DNA from: Plantago ovata
Taxonomy: Eukaryota; Streptophyta; Magnoliopsida; Lamiales; Plantaginaceae
DNA: 64,000 bases
Assembly (NCBI GenBank): GCA_028274465.1
Contig: CM051458.1
Coordinates: forward strand, 54,735,253-54,799,252
Direction: 5' to 3'
The position numbers and the translations under genes are program-made. This document shows positions 26,067-39,143 of this stretch, piece after piece (position 1 is the first letter of the stretch; the number at the start of each line of letters is the position of its first letter). The notes below the pieces were generated by a model, which had not been told where the DNA came from, ran no database searches, and saw only the letters and a list, made by a program, of their open reading frames with translations.

Positions 26067-26547
26067 TATCAATCTAATACCATGGGGGTTATTTTCGGCT
26101 AATGGACCCCTTTGCTTTATTGGAACTCATCACGTGTCTGTTCATCACCTGCAAATCGATACTCGTCGGACACCGCTACACCACAAATTTTCCGGTCAAT
26201 CACGTCCACCAATTCTTAACAGTAGACGTCACACAAGCTGCCAAACTGATGAAACTTACCCCTAGGTTAATCGTCTTTCCCCCCCAAACTCGATTTTGGA
26301 GGAATTTTTTCTGTGGGACATAGCAATAGCGGGCAATTCGAAATTTGAATTGTTCTGAATTTTAATTTCAATTTGATTTTCCCCTAGATGTCATATTCAT
26401 GCATCGATTTTGCCTCCAATGCTAAGTCACATGTATCAGGTAAGATTACACCTACACAATTCACCTAACTTGAAACGCTTCTGCCTTTCAAAAACCACAA
26501 AGATACTTCTGAAAGAATACGTCAATATTATTTGACTACAAGTTGAG
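26067..26547. other. 5' flank of the Ulp1-like gene
   Basis: Between the MITE and the inferred start codon at 26548. No reading frame or repeat recognised; presumably promoter and 5' UTR. Confidence 0.45.
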
Positions 26548-29500
26548 ATGGAAGACGACACCGGTGAGGGTCATGTGTTCCGGCGGAGACGAGGAGCTGC
26601 AGACACTAGCAGAAACCACTCAGCCAATTACTGCGGTAAGTAATATTTCATCCGGTACTTGTTCTGTTTCTTAAGTACTTTTATTTTCTATTTAATATAT
26701 TGGGTATGAAATTCAACCCCTTCTCCTAATGTAGGTGTTGATGATGGTGGCTCAAGGGGATCGGGTGTTGCAGGAGCCGTCAACCGCACAAGAAACACTA
26801 ATACACAAGGTGAAAACATTCTAACACCCCCCAACATAAAAAAATTTAGAAAAATGTACATGTCTTTCTGATTTTTGGTCTGTGTTTGTATAAAGAAAAC
26901 AAAAAGATGAAGAATTCATCATAAATTTTGGATAATGTGATTGTATTTTATGCTTATTCAAACGCCATGTGCTTTCTAGTGACATATTTGAGTAATGTTT
27001 TCTTATGGTTAAGTTGAATACTAATTAGAGTTTCATATTACATGCCGAAACTGGGTGTCTATGTTAGATTATTAGTGTACATTTGATAAGTGGCCTCTAT
27101 ATACATGTAATTACTACATATAGTTTATTATGGTAGAGTTTCATATGCCTAATGCATTCAAGAATTCACAAGGGAGTATGTCGAAATATGCGTATGATGT
27201 GTTGCCTATGTATTCGTTGTTTAGGCTACGTGAAACTGAGACAAGCAGTCACACGCGGGGTGCCTAGGAGTGAGGATTACCCTGATTCAGGTTATCCATA
27301 TCTATCTCTGTATTGATAGGTGTCAATAAAATTTAACTAATCATGCCGATAACTTGTAATTGATATATGTAATATTGCGTTTATAATTCCGAGTTTAATT
27401 AACCACGAACCATTATTGTAGATGGATCATATGAGATGGTACGGGTCCCAAAGAACAGATACAGTAGGCCTGTTGAAAATGTTCGTTTGTACCGAGGTAA
27501 TCACATGTGTTGTTGCCTTTGATTGACTTCACGTCTTATTTGTTTTTTTGATGATCTGTCTGACCTGGCATGTTTACTTGTTGTAGATGGAATGCCGGAT
27601 GAAGTTACTAAGAAGAGGTTCATGAACAATCAGAATTCGCCGGGTTCGCCTACTGGTATGGGTAGATAATTCAACTTATTTAATTTATCCGAGTATTTAC
27701 AACTTTCTATTGAATGTACTAATGAGTTTGACATTTCATTATCAGATACACCGTCTCATTACCACCAGAAACAAAGGAAGGGTGGTTTTTACCGGGGGAC
27801 TGATATGTGATTCTTTGATAAGCAATTTCTCAGTGACCTGTAATGTGTTTGGGTGTGTGAAAAAGTAGTCATCAGGTGTTATGTCTGTGCGTTTGTAAAA
27901 CTGAATCCCTCTTTCTTTTTCTTCCTGTCTTGGTTGGGGTCCATGTTATTTGCAGGGTATAAGGGCGCACATGACATCCCAGTTGGTCGGGTGAGACGGG
28001 GGCTGGTCCAGCGTGAATCCTCTCAGAATGGCAAGTAGTTAGTCATTTAACTTAGTTAATATGTTGGTATCTGTTACAATATGAACTTTTAATATAGAAC
28101 AAAAGTGATAAAAAAAGATGTAGGTCATGATGATAATGTGTTGACTGGTCGATCTTGTTATGATACATATAATGAGGCTAATTTGAATGTTGATCTGGAG
28201 GAGACACCAGGTAAATCATTATGTTTTTACTATCCTTTTTCTTTTTCATTTGATGTTTAATTCCCTAACCATCAAACATTATTAGATATAAGTGTGATTG
28301 TAAACATGAATAGATTACAATTATTGGTCTCTTGGTAATCATTTTTTTCTATGTAATTGATGAATGATTTCTTCTTACACACTCTTCCCTTTTTTTCACG
28401 ATTTTTTTCTTGTTTGTTATTTCAGTTGCTATGAACTACCGCAACAACCTGCAGTCTGTAATAACTACTATACAGTCGTTGCCTTTCGCTAAGAAACATA
28501 TCAGGGCGATCAAATGCACTCCTTTTTGGTTTTTCGTCAGGGTGATTCTTCAGATGGAAGACCCTGCATATTATTCACGGTTCAGAAAGAAAGATCAGAA
28601 CATTACTAGGATTGTGAAACGATTTCATATGAGAGGTCGTGAGAGGGGGTTTCTGTTCAGGGAACATTTTGCGGTTTTGAAACGCGACCATGTAGAGATT
28701 GTGTTTGGTATCCGCGATGGGGTGATTAAGGTGGTCCCAGGCACGGGCACTGTGGTTATTACTGACTTCCTTAGACGTTGTTTTCCTTCCAAGTTGAGCA
28801 ATGTGGGTGGTGGCAACTACAAGTTGGGGCCAGGTATGTTGAAGACGATCCTAACCAACTTAGTTGAGTCAGGAGACAAAGTACTTGATGAGGATGTTGC
28901 CAGGGTTCTACACTTGTATCTTTTGGCAGCTTTCTTTGTGCCCACTCAGAACCTCTCACTCAACTGGCGTGTAACGGAATTTTTAGCTGATTTCAAGACG
29001 ATATGTGACTATGACTGGTGCTCTTATATATTGGAGCAGCTTATGGACGATTTGGAATGTGCTAACAATTGCCGGATTGGCTCATGTGCACTGTTCCTTG
29101 TGGTGAGTTCGAAATATCACACTCGGTGAATAGTATTAACATTTTTTTTTCTTTTTTGTCATCTCTTATTCTGTATTATATAAGTATTTTAAGACAATGT
29201 TTTTTTGTTTGTATTCTGATCACACCTTTCCTAATTTTGGATTTCTTGTATAGTTTTGGCTATGTGAGATTACCGACATTGAGCAACCTGTGGATGGGTG
29301 CGTGAAGTTCCCAAGATTCCTGAAGTGGGACTTGAACACACTTGCTACAATACTCACGAAGATTGACCTGGACCACCTGGATCAGTTCACGGTAAGGGAC
29401 AGAACGTGTGATGCCTTTTTTATTTTTTATTTTATTTCTATGGGTTGATTTTCAGTTGTCATAATGTTAGAAGTCGAATTTTCAATATATGTTTTCATGA

Positions 29501-32500
29501 TGCAGCAGCAGATCTAAGCATTTTCTTTTTAATGCTAGCTCTTGTCTTGTTTTCTATGTTCTAAATTCATGCATTTTAATTTGCTTTGGTTAATTAATTA
29601 ATTAATTTATAATGTGTGTATAGTATAGTATATGCTACTGCTACTCATTGATCAATTATGGCATAGTACATTCTTATGACAAATTATGTGTATTATTTTT
29701 TTTTCATTCTTAATGGGGTAACTATTCAGAATATAAGTTGGTTGTTGTTTTTCAGTTAGCATGTCATAATCCGACTGTTGGTTGTGAATGTGTCTAGGTA
29801 TTCAAGGCCGGTCTTGTGTTAACTAAGATGGAGCTTCTTATGTTGGATTCACGTGATGTGCCGAGCGGGGGGGAGGGGGGGAGACTTGTAATGGGTCTGG
29901 CCTGGCTGACGAAGTCGAAAGTTTGGAATCAACAAGGAACGTGGACAACGTGCTAACTGATATGGATGAGCCACTACCTAGAAATTGCACAAGGCAACTG
30001 ACCAAGGATGACAAAGGCAAAGCCGCGAGGAAATATTCCCATAGTTTTACTGACGATGGTGTTAATCATGAAGGATTGGGAGGGGCCCAGATTAACAATA
30101 TCAGAGCACAACCACCACGCCCTGATTTGCGACAAACAGGTCGTAGTGGGATGTCGAGTACTGAAACCCAATCTGTGAGTGAACCGTCGTATGTTTCTAC
30201 ACTTCCCAAGAACAACACCAATTCTGAGGTAGATATGCCTAGCTGCTCACTGGGGTTCGATGATGGTGATGTTGATCTAAAAAACTGCCCTAGTGTGGAA
30301 CCATTTGTCAGTCCTTCAGGGAATGTGGGTATATGGATCGACTCATTCGTATCAGAGAAGCTAGTTCCTATAGGTAGTGGTGCACCTGTTTCTGTTTCAA
30401 ACCCTACCATGGTAATGCCTCGTGTGAGTAGTGAATGTATCGGAGAAGATGCAACATGTTTGGACGGGTCAGTTGACAAGGAGGCTAGAATACAAATTTT
30501 CGAGGAGATGAAACACGCGAGGCAAATTGAGATGAAATTTAGGTGTGATTTAGAGGTGAAAGATTCCACAAGAGTAGTTGATCAAAATAGAGCTAAAGAT
30601 GAGTTCAAGGATAAGGCCAGGGATATGATTGATTGCTTGAGAGCTAGCTTGGCGGAGAGTGACTTAGTTAAGACGCGATTGGGGAAGCAGACATACCAGG
30701 ACTCGCTTGTCATTTTGCGGTTGAAGGATGAGCAAAAACAGATCGAGTTGAAGCTTCAACGGGAGATCCAAAACAACATGAAGTTCACAGCTGAGAATGA
30801 GAGGATGCTGAAATCCAGTAATGAGAACTATAATAGGAAGATTGAACTAGGTATTGAGAACGAGAGACTGAAATCGCATGTTGCTGACCTGCAGAGCCAG
30901 CTTGATTCGATATTTATAGGTTCAGCACCGAGTATCCCAGATCAGAATGATTCTGCCAATCTCCTGCCAAAACCGGTATGTGGTTTTGGTAAAGATGGTG
31001 CTCCACTTGTAGAGGTTGTTGTGCAGCAACAGAGGGTTCCAGGGTATAATACGGGTGATAATGTGAAACAAGTTCAGTATATGCCTTGTCTTCCAAGGGA
31101 TGTGACTTTCCCATCCAATACAAGTAGTACTCCAGCTGCTACTTCAGGTACAACTGGGATCAAATTTGGTCAGAATGACATTGGTGCAACTCGTTTGTTT
31201 GATACTCCATCTTCTGATCTGCCTAAGGAAAAAGGATCCAGTTCCACTAAGGATGGTGGCTCGTCAACTTTGGATAATGGATTTAGCACTCCTATCACCG
31301 TCAAGATAGAGCCAGTTGATGACATACCTTTATCATCTTCGGTTATCATCAGGAGTGATTCACCCGAGCATGAGAACTCCATGATTCAGCGGATTCATGA
31401 AAGGACACTCCTTGATGCTAGGAAGAAGAAGAATTTTGGCTCACCTATTTCACTTGCTTTCACAACCAACAGGCGGCTTAATACAGATCAAAAGCATAAC
31501 GACAGATGTCTGTTGACCGTGAGTGTGAGGCATACAAGCACACTTCGACACAATCAATCAACCTTCTTGTATCTAAGTTTAAGAACACTATCCCAAGGTA
31601 TGTTACTACACCGCATATCATTTGTTTGGTTTTCTCTGATCCTTACATTATAATATAATTTACTTATAAATAGATCGTTACAATAACCACAACAACAACA
31701 CCATCGATCTCACTCTTCGTCTCTGATCTAGCTAGCTTGAGAGATTAATTCTTCATCATTTTGGTCAGTAGATTATTATTGTTGATTAATTAATGAAAAT
31801 TCTATCCAATGGAATGATTTGATTGGATGAGTTAATTCAGTAGTAATATAGATGCTGCATGTTATAATTAGTAATACTTCATCAAAATCAATGATGATGA
31901 TTAATATATATTCCATTTGGTTAAGTTGTTCATCATCATGATTATTGACGCTATTTTATCATCAGTTTAATTAATCTGTACTGCTACTTCAAAATTTATT
32001 AATCAATTCATCATATATCGATCCACCGGTAGTCCACAAATTATTTGCTATTACTCATATATATGCTCATGATGAGTGACATACTAGCTAGTAGATGCTT
32101 CCATTTCATTTGATGATTATGAATCAGTCATTTTGACGTGTGTAAGTCGAATTTTCAATATATGTTTTCATGCTGCAGCAGCAGATATAAGCATTTTCTT
32201 TTTAATGCTAGCTATTGTCTTGATTTCTTTGTTCTAAATTCATGCATTTTAATTTGCTTTGGTTAATTAATTAATTAATCTATAATGTGTGTATAGTATA
32301 GTATATATTCTACACTGCTAATCGTTGATCAAGTATGGTACAGTACATTCTTATGACAAATTATGTCCATATCACAACAATTGCCTACTCGAGGTGCAGA
32401 ACTCGTATATGACAAATTATGTCACACTTGATGACATGGAGGTGTTGCTCAACCATGAGAGCTTGGATGACTCGGTAAGGTTTTATAAGTTTATGCAGTT

Positions 32501-33520
32501 TTGATGAGGAGACGTATGCATATAAGTATTGACAATATATATCCTATGCAGGTTATTGACACTTGGGGGTTGTTGGTTAATCAGCTCTTCAATTCTGGCA
32601 CAAAGGCGATGGATTCTCGTGTTTCTATTGCTAGGCAAACGTACTTGTTTCGGAGCACTCTATGGGTAAAGTGAAACATTATATACTCCCATTTATATGT
32701 GATGTATGGATGTTTGCATGTGTTCAATAATTCTTTTCTGGCTTCTTATATCTGATTCTTTCTTTTTTCTGTCTTTCCTTTTTTTTTTTGTGTTTGCATT
32801 CTGTATCTGGTTTATTCCATGGGAATATATTGTTTCAGTTTCAACAAGCAGTTGTATGTTGCCCGATATGATGTCGACAATTGGTTCAAGTCAATGGTGA
32901 AACAATTTATTGATAACAAGATCGTGGATGCTCTCGAGTATGATACGTGGCTAATCCCTATAAACACTACTGGGATGCTAGATCCACGTAAGGATGCTGG
33001 AAATCATTGGACTTTGCTGAGGTTCTCGGTTAGTACTTGCACATGGACCTTTTACAACTCAATGTCCCCCGTTAATGAGGACACGGATGAGCATTATCGT
33101 TGTGCCATGACCATGGTAAGCTGATGTAAATTTTGCGTGTTCACATAGTTGTATTTGTCAATTCGTATATACTCTTGTCCTATGCCACATTTGAATAAGA
33201 TTTGAGGTGTGTTTTGTATCATTTTGCAGGTGAACTATGTCGAGAAGCAGATCAAGAATTGTGGCAAGAAAATGCGAATCCCGATATTCAGGAATGACCA
33301 TAGGCCCAGAGTAGTATACAACCGCAACATGCCTCAACAAGCTGGAGGTAGTGTGGACTGTAGTGTCGTCGTATGCAGTGTCATAGAGACTGTGATAACC
33401 AATGGTAACGTTTTGAAAAAGAATTGGAGTAGGGATGACGGAGGACAATACCGGCTAAGATGGTTTACACATTCTGCAATGCCATACTCAATCGGGACCA
33501 AGGGCAACGAAACTGATTGA
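26548..33520 (+). CDS. Multi-exon gene with C-terminal Ulp1/C48 cysteine protease-like domain
   Basis: Exons inferred from phase-compatible borders: 26548-26635, 26735-26809, 27225-27290, 27422-27496, 27587-27655, 27746-27781, 27956-28030, 28124-28210, 28426-29102, 29254-29391, 29798-31597, 32400-32474, 32552-32665, 32849-33115, 33230-33520. The short N-terminal exons encode a basic, disordered region. Exons 9-10 encode a conserved-looking block (NYRNNLQSVITTIQSLPFAK ... FVPTQNLSLNWRV) like the N-terminal region of plant transposon-associated Ulp1 proteins. The large exon has a coiled coil (about 30490-30910). The last exons carry the C48-like core: His in NHWTLL, Asn in FYNSM where Asp is usual, Gln in MPQQAGG and Cys in SVDCSVVVC. 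Family members process SUMO, and many in plants are carried by Mutator-like elements. Frames break at a G-run near 29873 and probably near 31490. The start and some small exons are uncertain. Confidence 0.7.
29471..29689. repeat. Intronic direct repeat, copy 1
   Basis: About 220 bp (AAGTCGAATTTTCAATATAT ... GACAAATTATG), repeated at 32144-32366. The two copies bracket the large coiled-coil exon. Confidence 0.93.
29866..29881 (+). other. G7-A-G7 run in exon (possible G-quadruplex; frame break)
   Basis: Two runs of seven G separated by a single A inside the Ulp1-like gene. Upstream (VFKAGLVLTKMELLMLDSRD) and downstream (CNGSGLADEVESLESTRN) coding frames differ by one base across it. G-rich DNA like this can form four-stranded structures and is also prone to length errors in sequencing. 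Confidence 0.75.
32144..32366. repeat. Intronic direct repeat, copy 2
   Basis: Second copy of 29471-29689, differing at scattered positions. It lies in the interval between the large exon and the exon at 32400. Confidence 0.93.
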
Positions 33521-34840
33521 AATGCTGTTCATTAGAATGTTATATCCTTCTTTGTTATGAATTAATGACTTTCAGTTCATGTGGATTATGGCACCTGATT
33601 GCATGGTGTTTGTTCGTTACTTTGTTTTGTATGACCCATGCACTATCATATGAGCTTGAGTAGACATCGACTTGTTCTGTTGGTCTGTGCAGTTATTTAT
33701 GATCATTTCATTGTCGTTTAGTCGGATAAATTATGTACCCGGTGTGACAGTTTTAATTATTAAGCAATATTAGCCAGAATTTTTTGTGTTTAATGTATCA
33801 TGCCTGTTTAGGCCTGGATGTTGGCATGTTATGAGTGGCTTATGGGTATAATTAGCACGGTTATAGTTAATGAACAACCCGAATTAATTTAATCAAATTA
33901 TTCGAGCTCGTTTTGTTTATAGCTTATAGAATGCATATGTAAGTAAGGTAATGCAATTTTGTCTGTAGAGTTTGTTTTAAAAATTAAAAATTCACAAACT
34001 TGAAGTTTTTATCCGATTGATATTCCTTTTGTATAATGATGATTCTGATTCAAATTACCCCCCCCCCCCACCCGGTAATGGTTATAGACAGAGTTATTAG
34101 GCACACTAAAAATCTAGAACAAAATACTGAATGTAATTAACACCACACCACAGTACAAGGACTCATACTATGAGATAAACTTGTCCTAGGTTAGTACCAG
34201 TACCAGCATCAGTACCTGTGGTTAGCATGAAAGTAGTACCCACGCACTTGCCTTACCTATACAGAAGATAGCAGTTTTTGTGTGTTAAAGGTACAGTTTC
34301 TGTATGATTTACATCAACCACTAACTTTGTGTATGATTCACCCAAAATCAGGTCCTCGATTCTAGCATTGTATATCTCATAAGGATAATGACAATTTTGG
34401 TGATATCAAATCTGATGTAAAAGATTTGATTCTATAAAGTTAGACATTGTATGTCAATAAAATAGGAAATGGTTGAACACGCCTTCTGAACATTGTAAGC
34501 TGCTAATGGAAATATCACATTTCTGGTAATTTTGGTGGACTGAACCACTGGACAAAGCAATGTGTAGAAGCAGAGCAGTCTTGATTTTGACCAATATACA
34601 TACAAAATATATATGAACAGAAAAGCAATTAGTCTAGGACAATGTATCAGTATGTTTGACATTATCCAATGAGCTAGCACCAACATGATTGATAAGTAAA
34701 GGAGTCTCAAAATGTTACTACTGTCATATATATATATATCATTTCTTGATTTTACCAGAAATCATCTTTCTCTCCTAAAACTAAAGAACATCTTCTTCAC
34801 TAACCAAAAAGAACTTGAGTACAAAGCAAACAAATATAGT
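33521..34840. other. Intergenic between Ulp1-like and B3 genes
   Basis: AT-rich, with a C-run at about 34060-34072. No convincing gene or repeat seen. It should contain the 3' UTR of the Ulp1-like gene and the promoter of the B3 gene. Confidence 0.5.
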
Positions 34841-36764
34841 ATGGAAGAACACACTGGATTTTACCGTCAGATAACCAATCTGGATGAGAAAAGGCTAGTG
34901 AGTACATCCTTGTTATACATTGCTTTTTATACATGTCAATATTTTACAAGCATTATCTTATTAATATGTTCTTGACAAGCAATTCTTGCAAATCTGAAGG
35001 TCCATTATTTTGCTTAGTTCAAGATGTTCTATACTCATAGATGCATGTCTTTTTTACATTACATATGCTGATATATGCTTGTTGAATGCCTAATCCAGTC
35101 CTGGATAATTAGTTTGACAGTTTTAACATGAGTTTCCATATTTTAGCAGTGCTTTTATATGATTTTGTTAGAGTAGGGAGATATGTCGGCTCTTTTTATC
35201 AGGAGATATCAGAAAGACATGTTTGTTGATAGTTTTGACTTGTTGCTATATGCTTGTCTATCTTCAGTTTTGCATTTGTTTTCCTTCATGTAATGTATAT
35301 AGGGTACAACATATCATGAGGAATATATTGCTTTGAAGGTTGTTAATAGTATGTATAAATAGCGGTGCCTGGCCCTTTTTTATTTCTTTTTTCTCTATGA
35401 TGTAGCTCATCCCTCCCACATTCGTGACTGCTAACTTTCCTGAGGTCCCTGGTACCTTGTTCCTTTTTGGAAGTGATGAACTCCCATGACCTGTGGTTGT
35501 TGAAGAGGAGAATGGGATGGTTCATTTGGGGGATGGTTGGGAGGAGTTTAGGAATGAGTTCAAGATGGACCTTCAGGAGTTGTTAACTTTCAAGTTTGAA
35601 AATGAGAACGAGCTCTGGGTTCACGAGTACGACCGAGCTTGTGTCAGCCGCCCGTTGTTCATGAACATCGATGCTACTGGTGATGATATAGCGTTTGACA
35701 TAGGGATGGCTGGAATCGAACTTGATGAAGTTGAGAGGAGGGAACGCAATGGGATTGAACTTGAAGAGGTTGTGGTACTGAACGAAGCAACAACGGAGGC
35801 GGATGCGAGAAACGGTCTTTTCCATGTCGTGTTATCAGACTCACCCCCTGTCGAGGCTGCACATCCGGATAACGCGAATGAAGATCAGACTGCTAACATG
35901 GCTGGCCGTCACTTGGAGCCGCCCAATCGTAGCCGGAACACTGAACATTCTATGCAGCAGGCTGAACTTGTTATTGATCGTGACAACCGTCTGAGATACC
36001 AGAGACCAGTTCATGGTGTGTGCGGGTCAGCTGGAATTGGAAATGATTCGGAGTGTGACGTTAGCCATCTAGTGCGCCGAGTCATGGACAGAGTTGTTGG
36101 ACGATCAAGCCGAAGTGCTGGGACCCCTAGTGTTGTTGTTTCGGGTACTGATTCGCACATGGTTCCAACTATTGATGCCCCCGTTGTAGCGACTGATAAT
36201 GAGCTGTTTGGGGTAGTTTCACCCCTGATCAAGATAGTGCTGTCCCGGTTTACGAGTCGTTGACAGGTGGCGATATAAGGGGAAGAGCTGTGGCAGATGT
36301 TTCTCCGGAGCTAATCCGTAAATCAGACAACAATGACAAGAGGAGTGTTAATTCGAAAGTGAGAGCAGGTAGTACGTTCTTCGTTATATTTATTTTCACG
36401 TATTAAACGTCATTAAAACAAAAAAAATTGATTGATTAACATACTTGGTAATATAATTGTGTGGATCCTTCAAATTATGCAGGACGCCGAATGTGCATTG
36501 GTGAGACATCCTCCCGAACATTGCAGTTCACAGACTCTGAAAATGAAGATCTTGCTAATGACGGAGGTCGTGGTAAGATAGATTGTGTAATCATTTTGGA
36601 CTGATTGCATGTTCTTAAGTTATCTGTGGCATGAGTTAATGTATAAATGACAAATGACAACTACTTTTGATGTTTTATTTCACAGACTGTAAGATGGAGA
36701 GGGTTGTTGTTGCAAGACATGGGGTTAGATCAAATGGTGAGAGCCAGGTTTATGATTACATTGG

Positions 36765-36828
<64 letters not shown>

Positions 36829-37525
36829 GGTTTCTTGCGAATTAATCATCTGTAACTAACGCGAGAATTCTATATCTGTCAGATGTAAACGGCTCACCTT
36901 CTAAGAGGATGGGAATTGGTCCATTACCAGCTCCTTCAACTGAAGGTATTAATCATTAATTAACTTCACCCAATATACATGATAATGGCGTTCGCCCTTA
37001 TGTAATAGTGAATGTGTCAGTTTAAACTGACTTCTGATGCATCTTTTAAAACGAAAAGACACAGGGCAAATAACTGGTTGTTTAGGCAATGGATGTACAA
37101 CTCATGGTCGTGATAACCTGCCCCCACCGAACATTCTTGAGGGGGCTGTCGATGTTTGCAGTGTATATTTTGCTGGTCCAGCATTTGTGGTAAGTTTAGT
37201 AGTAGGATCTTATGCGTTTTTTTGTTTGTATGTTCACAATCGTTTCATATTTTTTAGTATGTTATTTCATTTTAACCGATTTGAAATTGTATAGGTGCTA
37301 GATTCTGTGTTTGCTGAATGGAATCTGAGTGAAGGAGACAATTATATAACAATGATGGTGGCTTCCAGGGAGGTGACTTGCGTATTTTCAGGCAATGTGG
37401 CTAAGATAACTACGGGGTGGTCATCATTTTCAGCAGATAACAACCTTGCGCCCGGGGACCAGTGTGTATTTCTGGCTACAAAATCTTCAGCAAGCGTGTG
37501 GAATGTGGTGGTTATCCGAAACTGA
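34841..37525 (+). CDS. Protein with two B3-like DNA-binding domains (REM-like), disrupted
   Basis: Exons: 34841-34897, 35406-36368, 36483-36572, 36686-36736, 36883-36945, 37059-37189, 37295-37525. The first two join as FYRQITNLDEKRL-LIPPTFVTANF, then VHLGDGWEEFRNEFKMDLQE and LLTFKFENENELWVHEY: a B3 fold of the plant REM type. The C-terminus holds a second B3-like domain (ITTGWSSFSADNNLAPGDQC, then VFLATKSSASVWNVVVIRN). The middle is acidic to Ser-rich, with four short exons. B3 proteins are nuclear, plant-specific DNA binders. Two lesions: a TGA at 35487-35489 where B3 domains usually have Trp (ELP-stop-PVVV), and a one-base frame break at a C-run near 36220. It may be a pseudogene or carry sequence errors. 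Confidence 0.75.
36769..36825. repeat. (TA)n microsatellite
   Basis: An uninterrupted TA dinucleotide run of about 57 bp in an intron of the B3 gene. Confidence 0.98.
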
Positions 37526-38221
37526 TCTGGAGAATCATCATTCTTTTTGTGGACGTGAAAAACTGGTCTAGGCCAACTTTTGCAGAATTTTTTCACGTGT
37601 TATATGTGTGGTCGCCAACAATGAAGAAGATATGCATGTCATGATGTCGATCAGGCATATGCAAAACACTATTTATGTTATGTGTTTTGTAGTAGTTCGT
37701 ATTTCAGATCCTTCTAGAGGTACTTTTTCTATGGATTCTAAAACTCTGTTTAATGCTTGTCTGGATGAAACGTTGGGTTAGTTACTGTATTTTAATACCT
37801 GTCTGTTGGTGGTTTTAATTTTAAACTTCGATATTCTGCATCTATTTATCGACCCTCTGTGCTAGTAGTTTTTTGTAAATGACTTGAACTTATGGGAAAA
37901 GGACCACAAGCACAGTAATATGATGAACATATTTGATGGAATTGCAACTTCTGTTCTCAGACAAAGGAACGACCCAAAATTATCCGCATGAGCAGAATAT
38001 AGCTGGGTTAAAAACCAATATACAATAGTAGTACAGTGATCAATATAGAAGACTCAAAACAACAACATCTTATTAACAACATCAAATGCACTTGGTAGGT
38101 TGTTACCAACATTACAACGGTGTCATTATGAAAAGTCACATGGAAGAATAATACTCGAGATCCACAAAAACAAGTTACAAAAGGATACATATGAAATTCT
38201 GATAAGTAGTGGTCAATAAGT
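37526..38221. other. Intergenic between convergent B3 and GRF genes
   Basis: AT-rich sequence holding the 3' sides of two convergent genes. No repeat or RNA gene recognised. Confidence 0.5.
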
Positions 38222-39143
38222 TCAACGGAGCATCACTTGAAGGTCTGCGATTAATTTGTTGACATCTTCTTGAATCTTGCTTTTCCCCTCATCCATATTT
38301 GACTTGAGATATAGTCTTTCCTCCACGAGTTCTCTCTTTTCGAGCAACAGATCTTGTACACTGGATTGTAATTCCAAATTTGGTTTATGCAGAGAGTTGT
38401 TGTGATATTGTTCGGCCTCCATAAGACTGATTGAGTCCTGCAACTTCTTTTCCAACAAGACTTTTTCTCGAATTGCTCCAGCATATAGGTTCCTTAAGGC
38501 ATTTGTTTCAGCCCTCAGATCAATAATCTCTTTTGCAAATTGATCTGCACGCTTGTTTTTCAACCGACACCTGTGGGTGCAAACATGACCGTTGGTCCAA
38601 ACCCAGTAATGGTTCGGCTCTGAGAATTAAAACGGTTACAAAAGGGGGTAATCAGGTTCTACATCAAGAAACACATCTAATAACACAAATTCATGTATCA
38701 TATGGCATACAAATCAATACTATATGTCTACTAAAGGCGAATGCAAATCGGAGGAATATCAAATACAATATGTAGTCAACCACTTTTTGAGGAGTAATCA
38801 GCATTTGATTTGAACAAGTTATAGTCACAGGAGTTGGCGTTTTGAGAATAAATTATTCACATACCCACTAATGACATGATTTGAGTAGAGGCAGGGGAAA
38901 GTAAAATAAAACGCCAAAGTAAAACAGGCAAACAAGTATGATAACCAGATTCAATAAATGTAAACAAAGGGTTTTTGAGTTTTCCGGTGGAAACAAACCT
39001 ATTTCGTGGTTGACGCAGTTCTTGAAGAACATTTTGGGATAGGCTTTCGTATTGGACATTAGCTCAATGACTGGAGCACCGCAGTGGAAGGATTCCGTCG
39101 ACATCGCAGCTGAATTCCGGCGAGGTGTTGAGTAGCTCGTCAT
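38222..39143 (-). CDS. Small GRF-type zinc finger plus coiled-coil protein
   Basis: Two exons, 39143-38999 and 38619-38222, join in phase 1 to give about 180 aa. The N-terminus has a GRF-like zinc finger (FHCGAPVIELMSNTKAYPKM, FFKNC, then HYWVWTNGHVCTHRC), with the Cys/aromatic spacing of that family. The rest is a long coiled coil (NKRADQFAKEIIDLRAETNA onward). Small GRF/coiled-coil proteins are very numerous in plant genomes, often near or within transposons; their function is unknown. Both exons are open and the junction is clean (GT-AG), so the gene may be expressed. It lies about 300 bp from the LTR retrotransposon. Confidence 0.78.

Noticed and set aside
36667-36855. Frame with an Ile-Tyr repeat tail
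   Set aside because: Translation of the (TA)n microsatellite running out of a real short exon.
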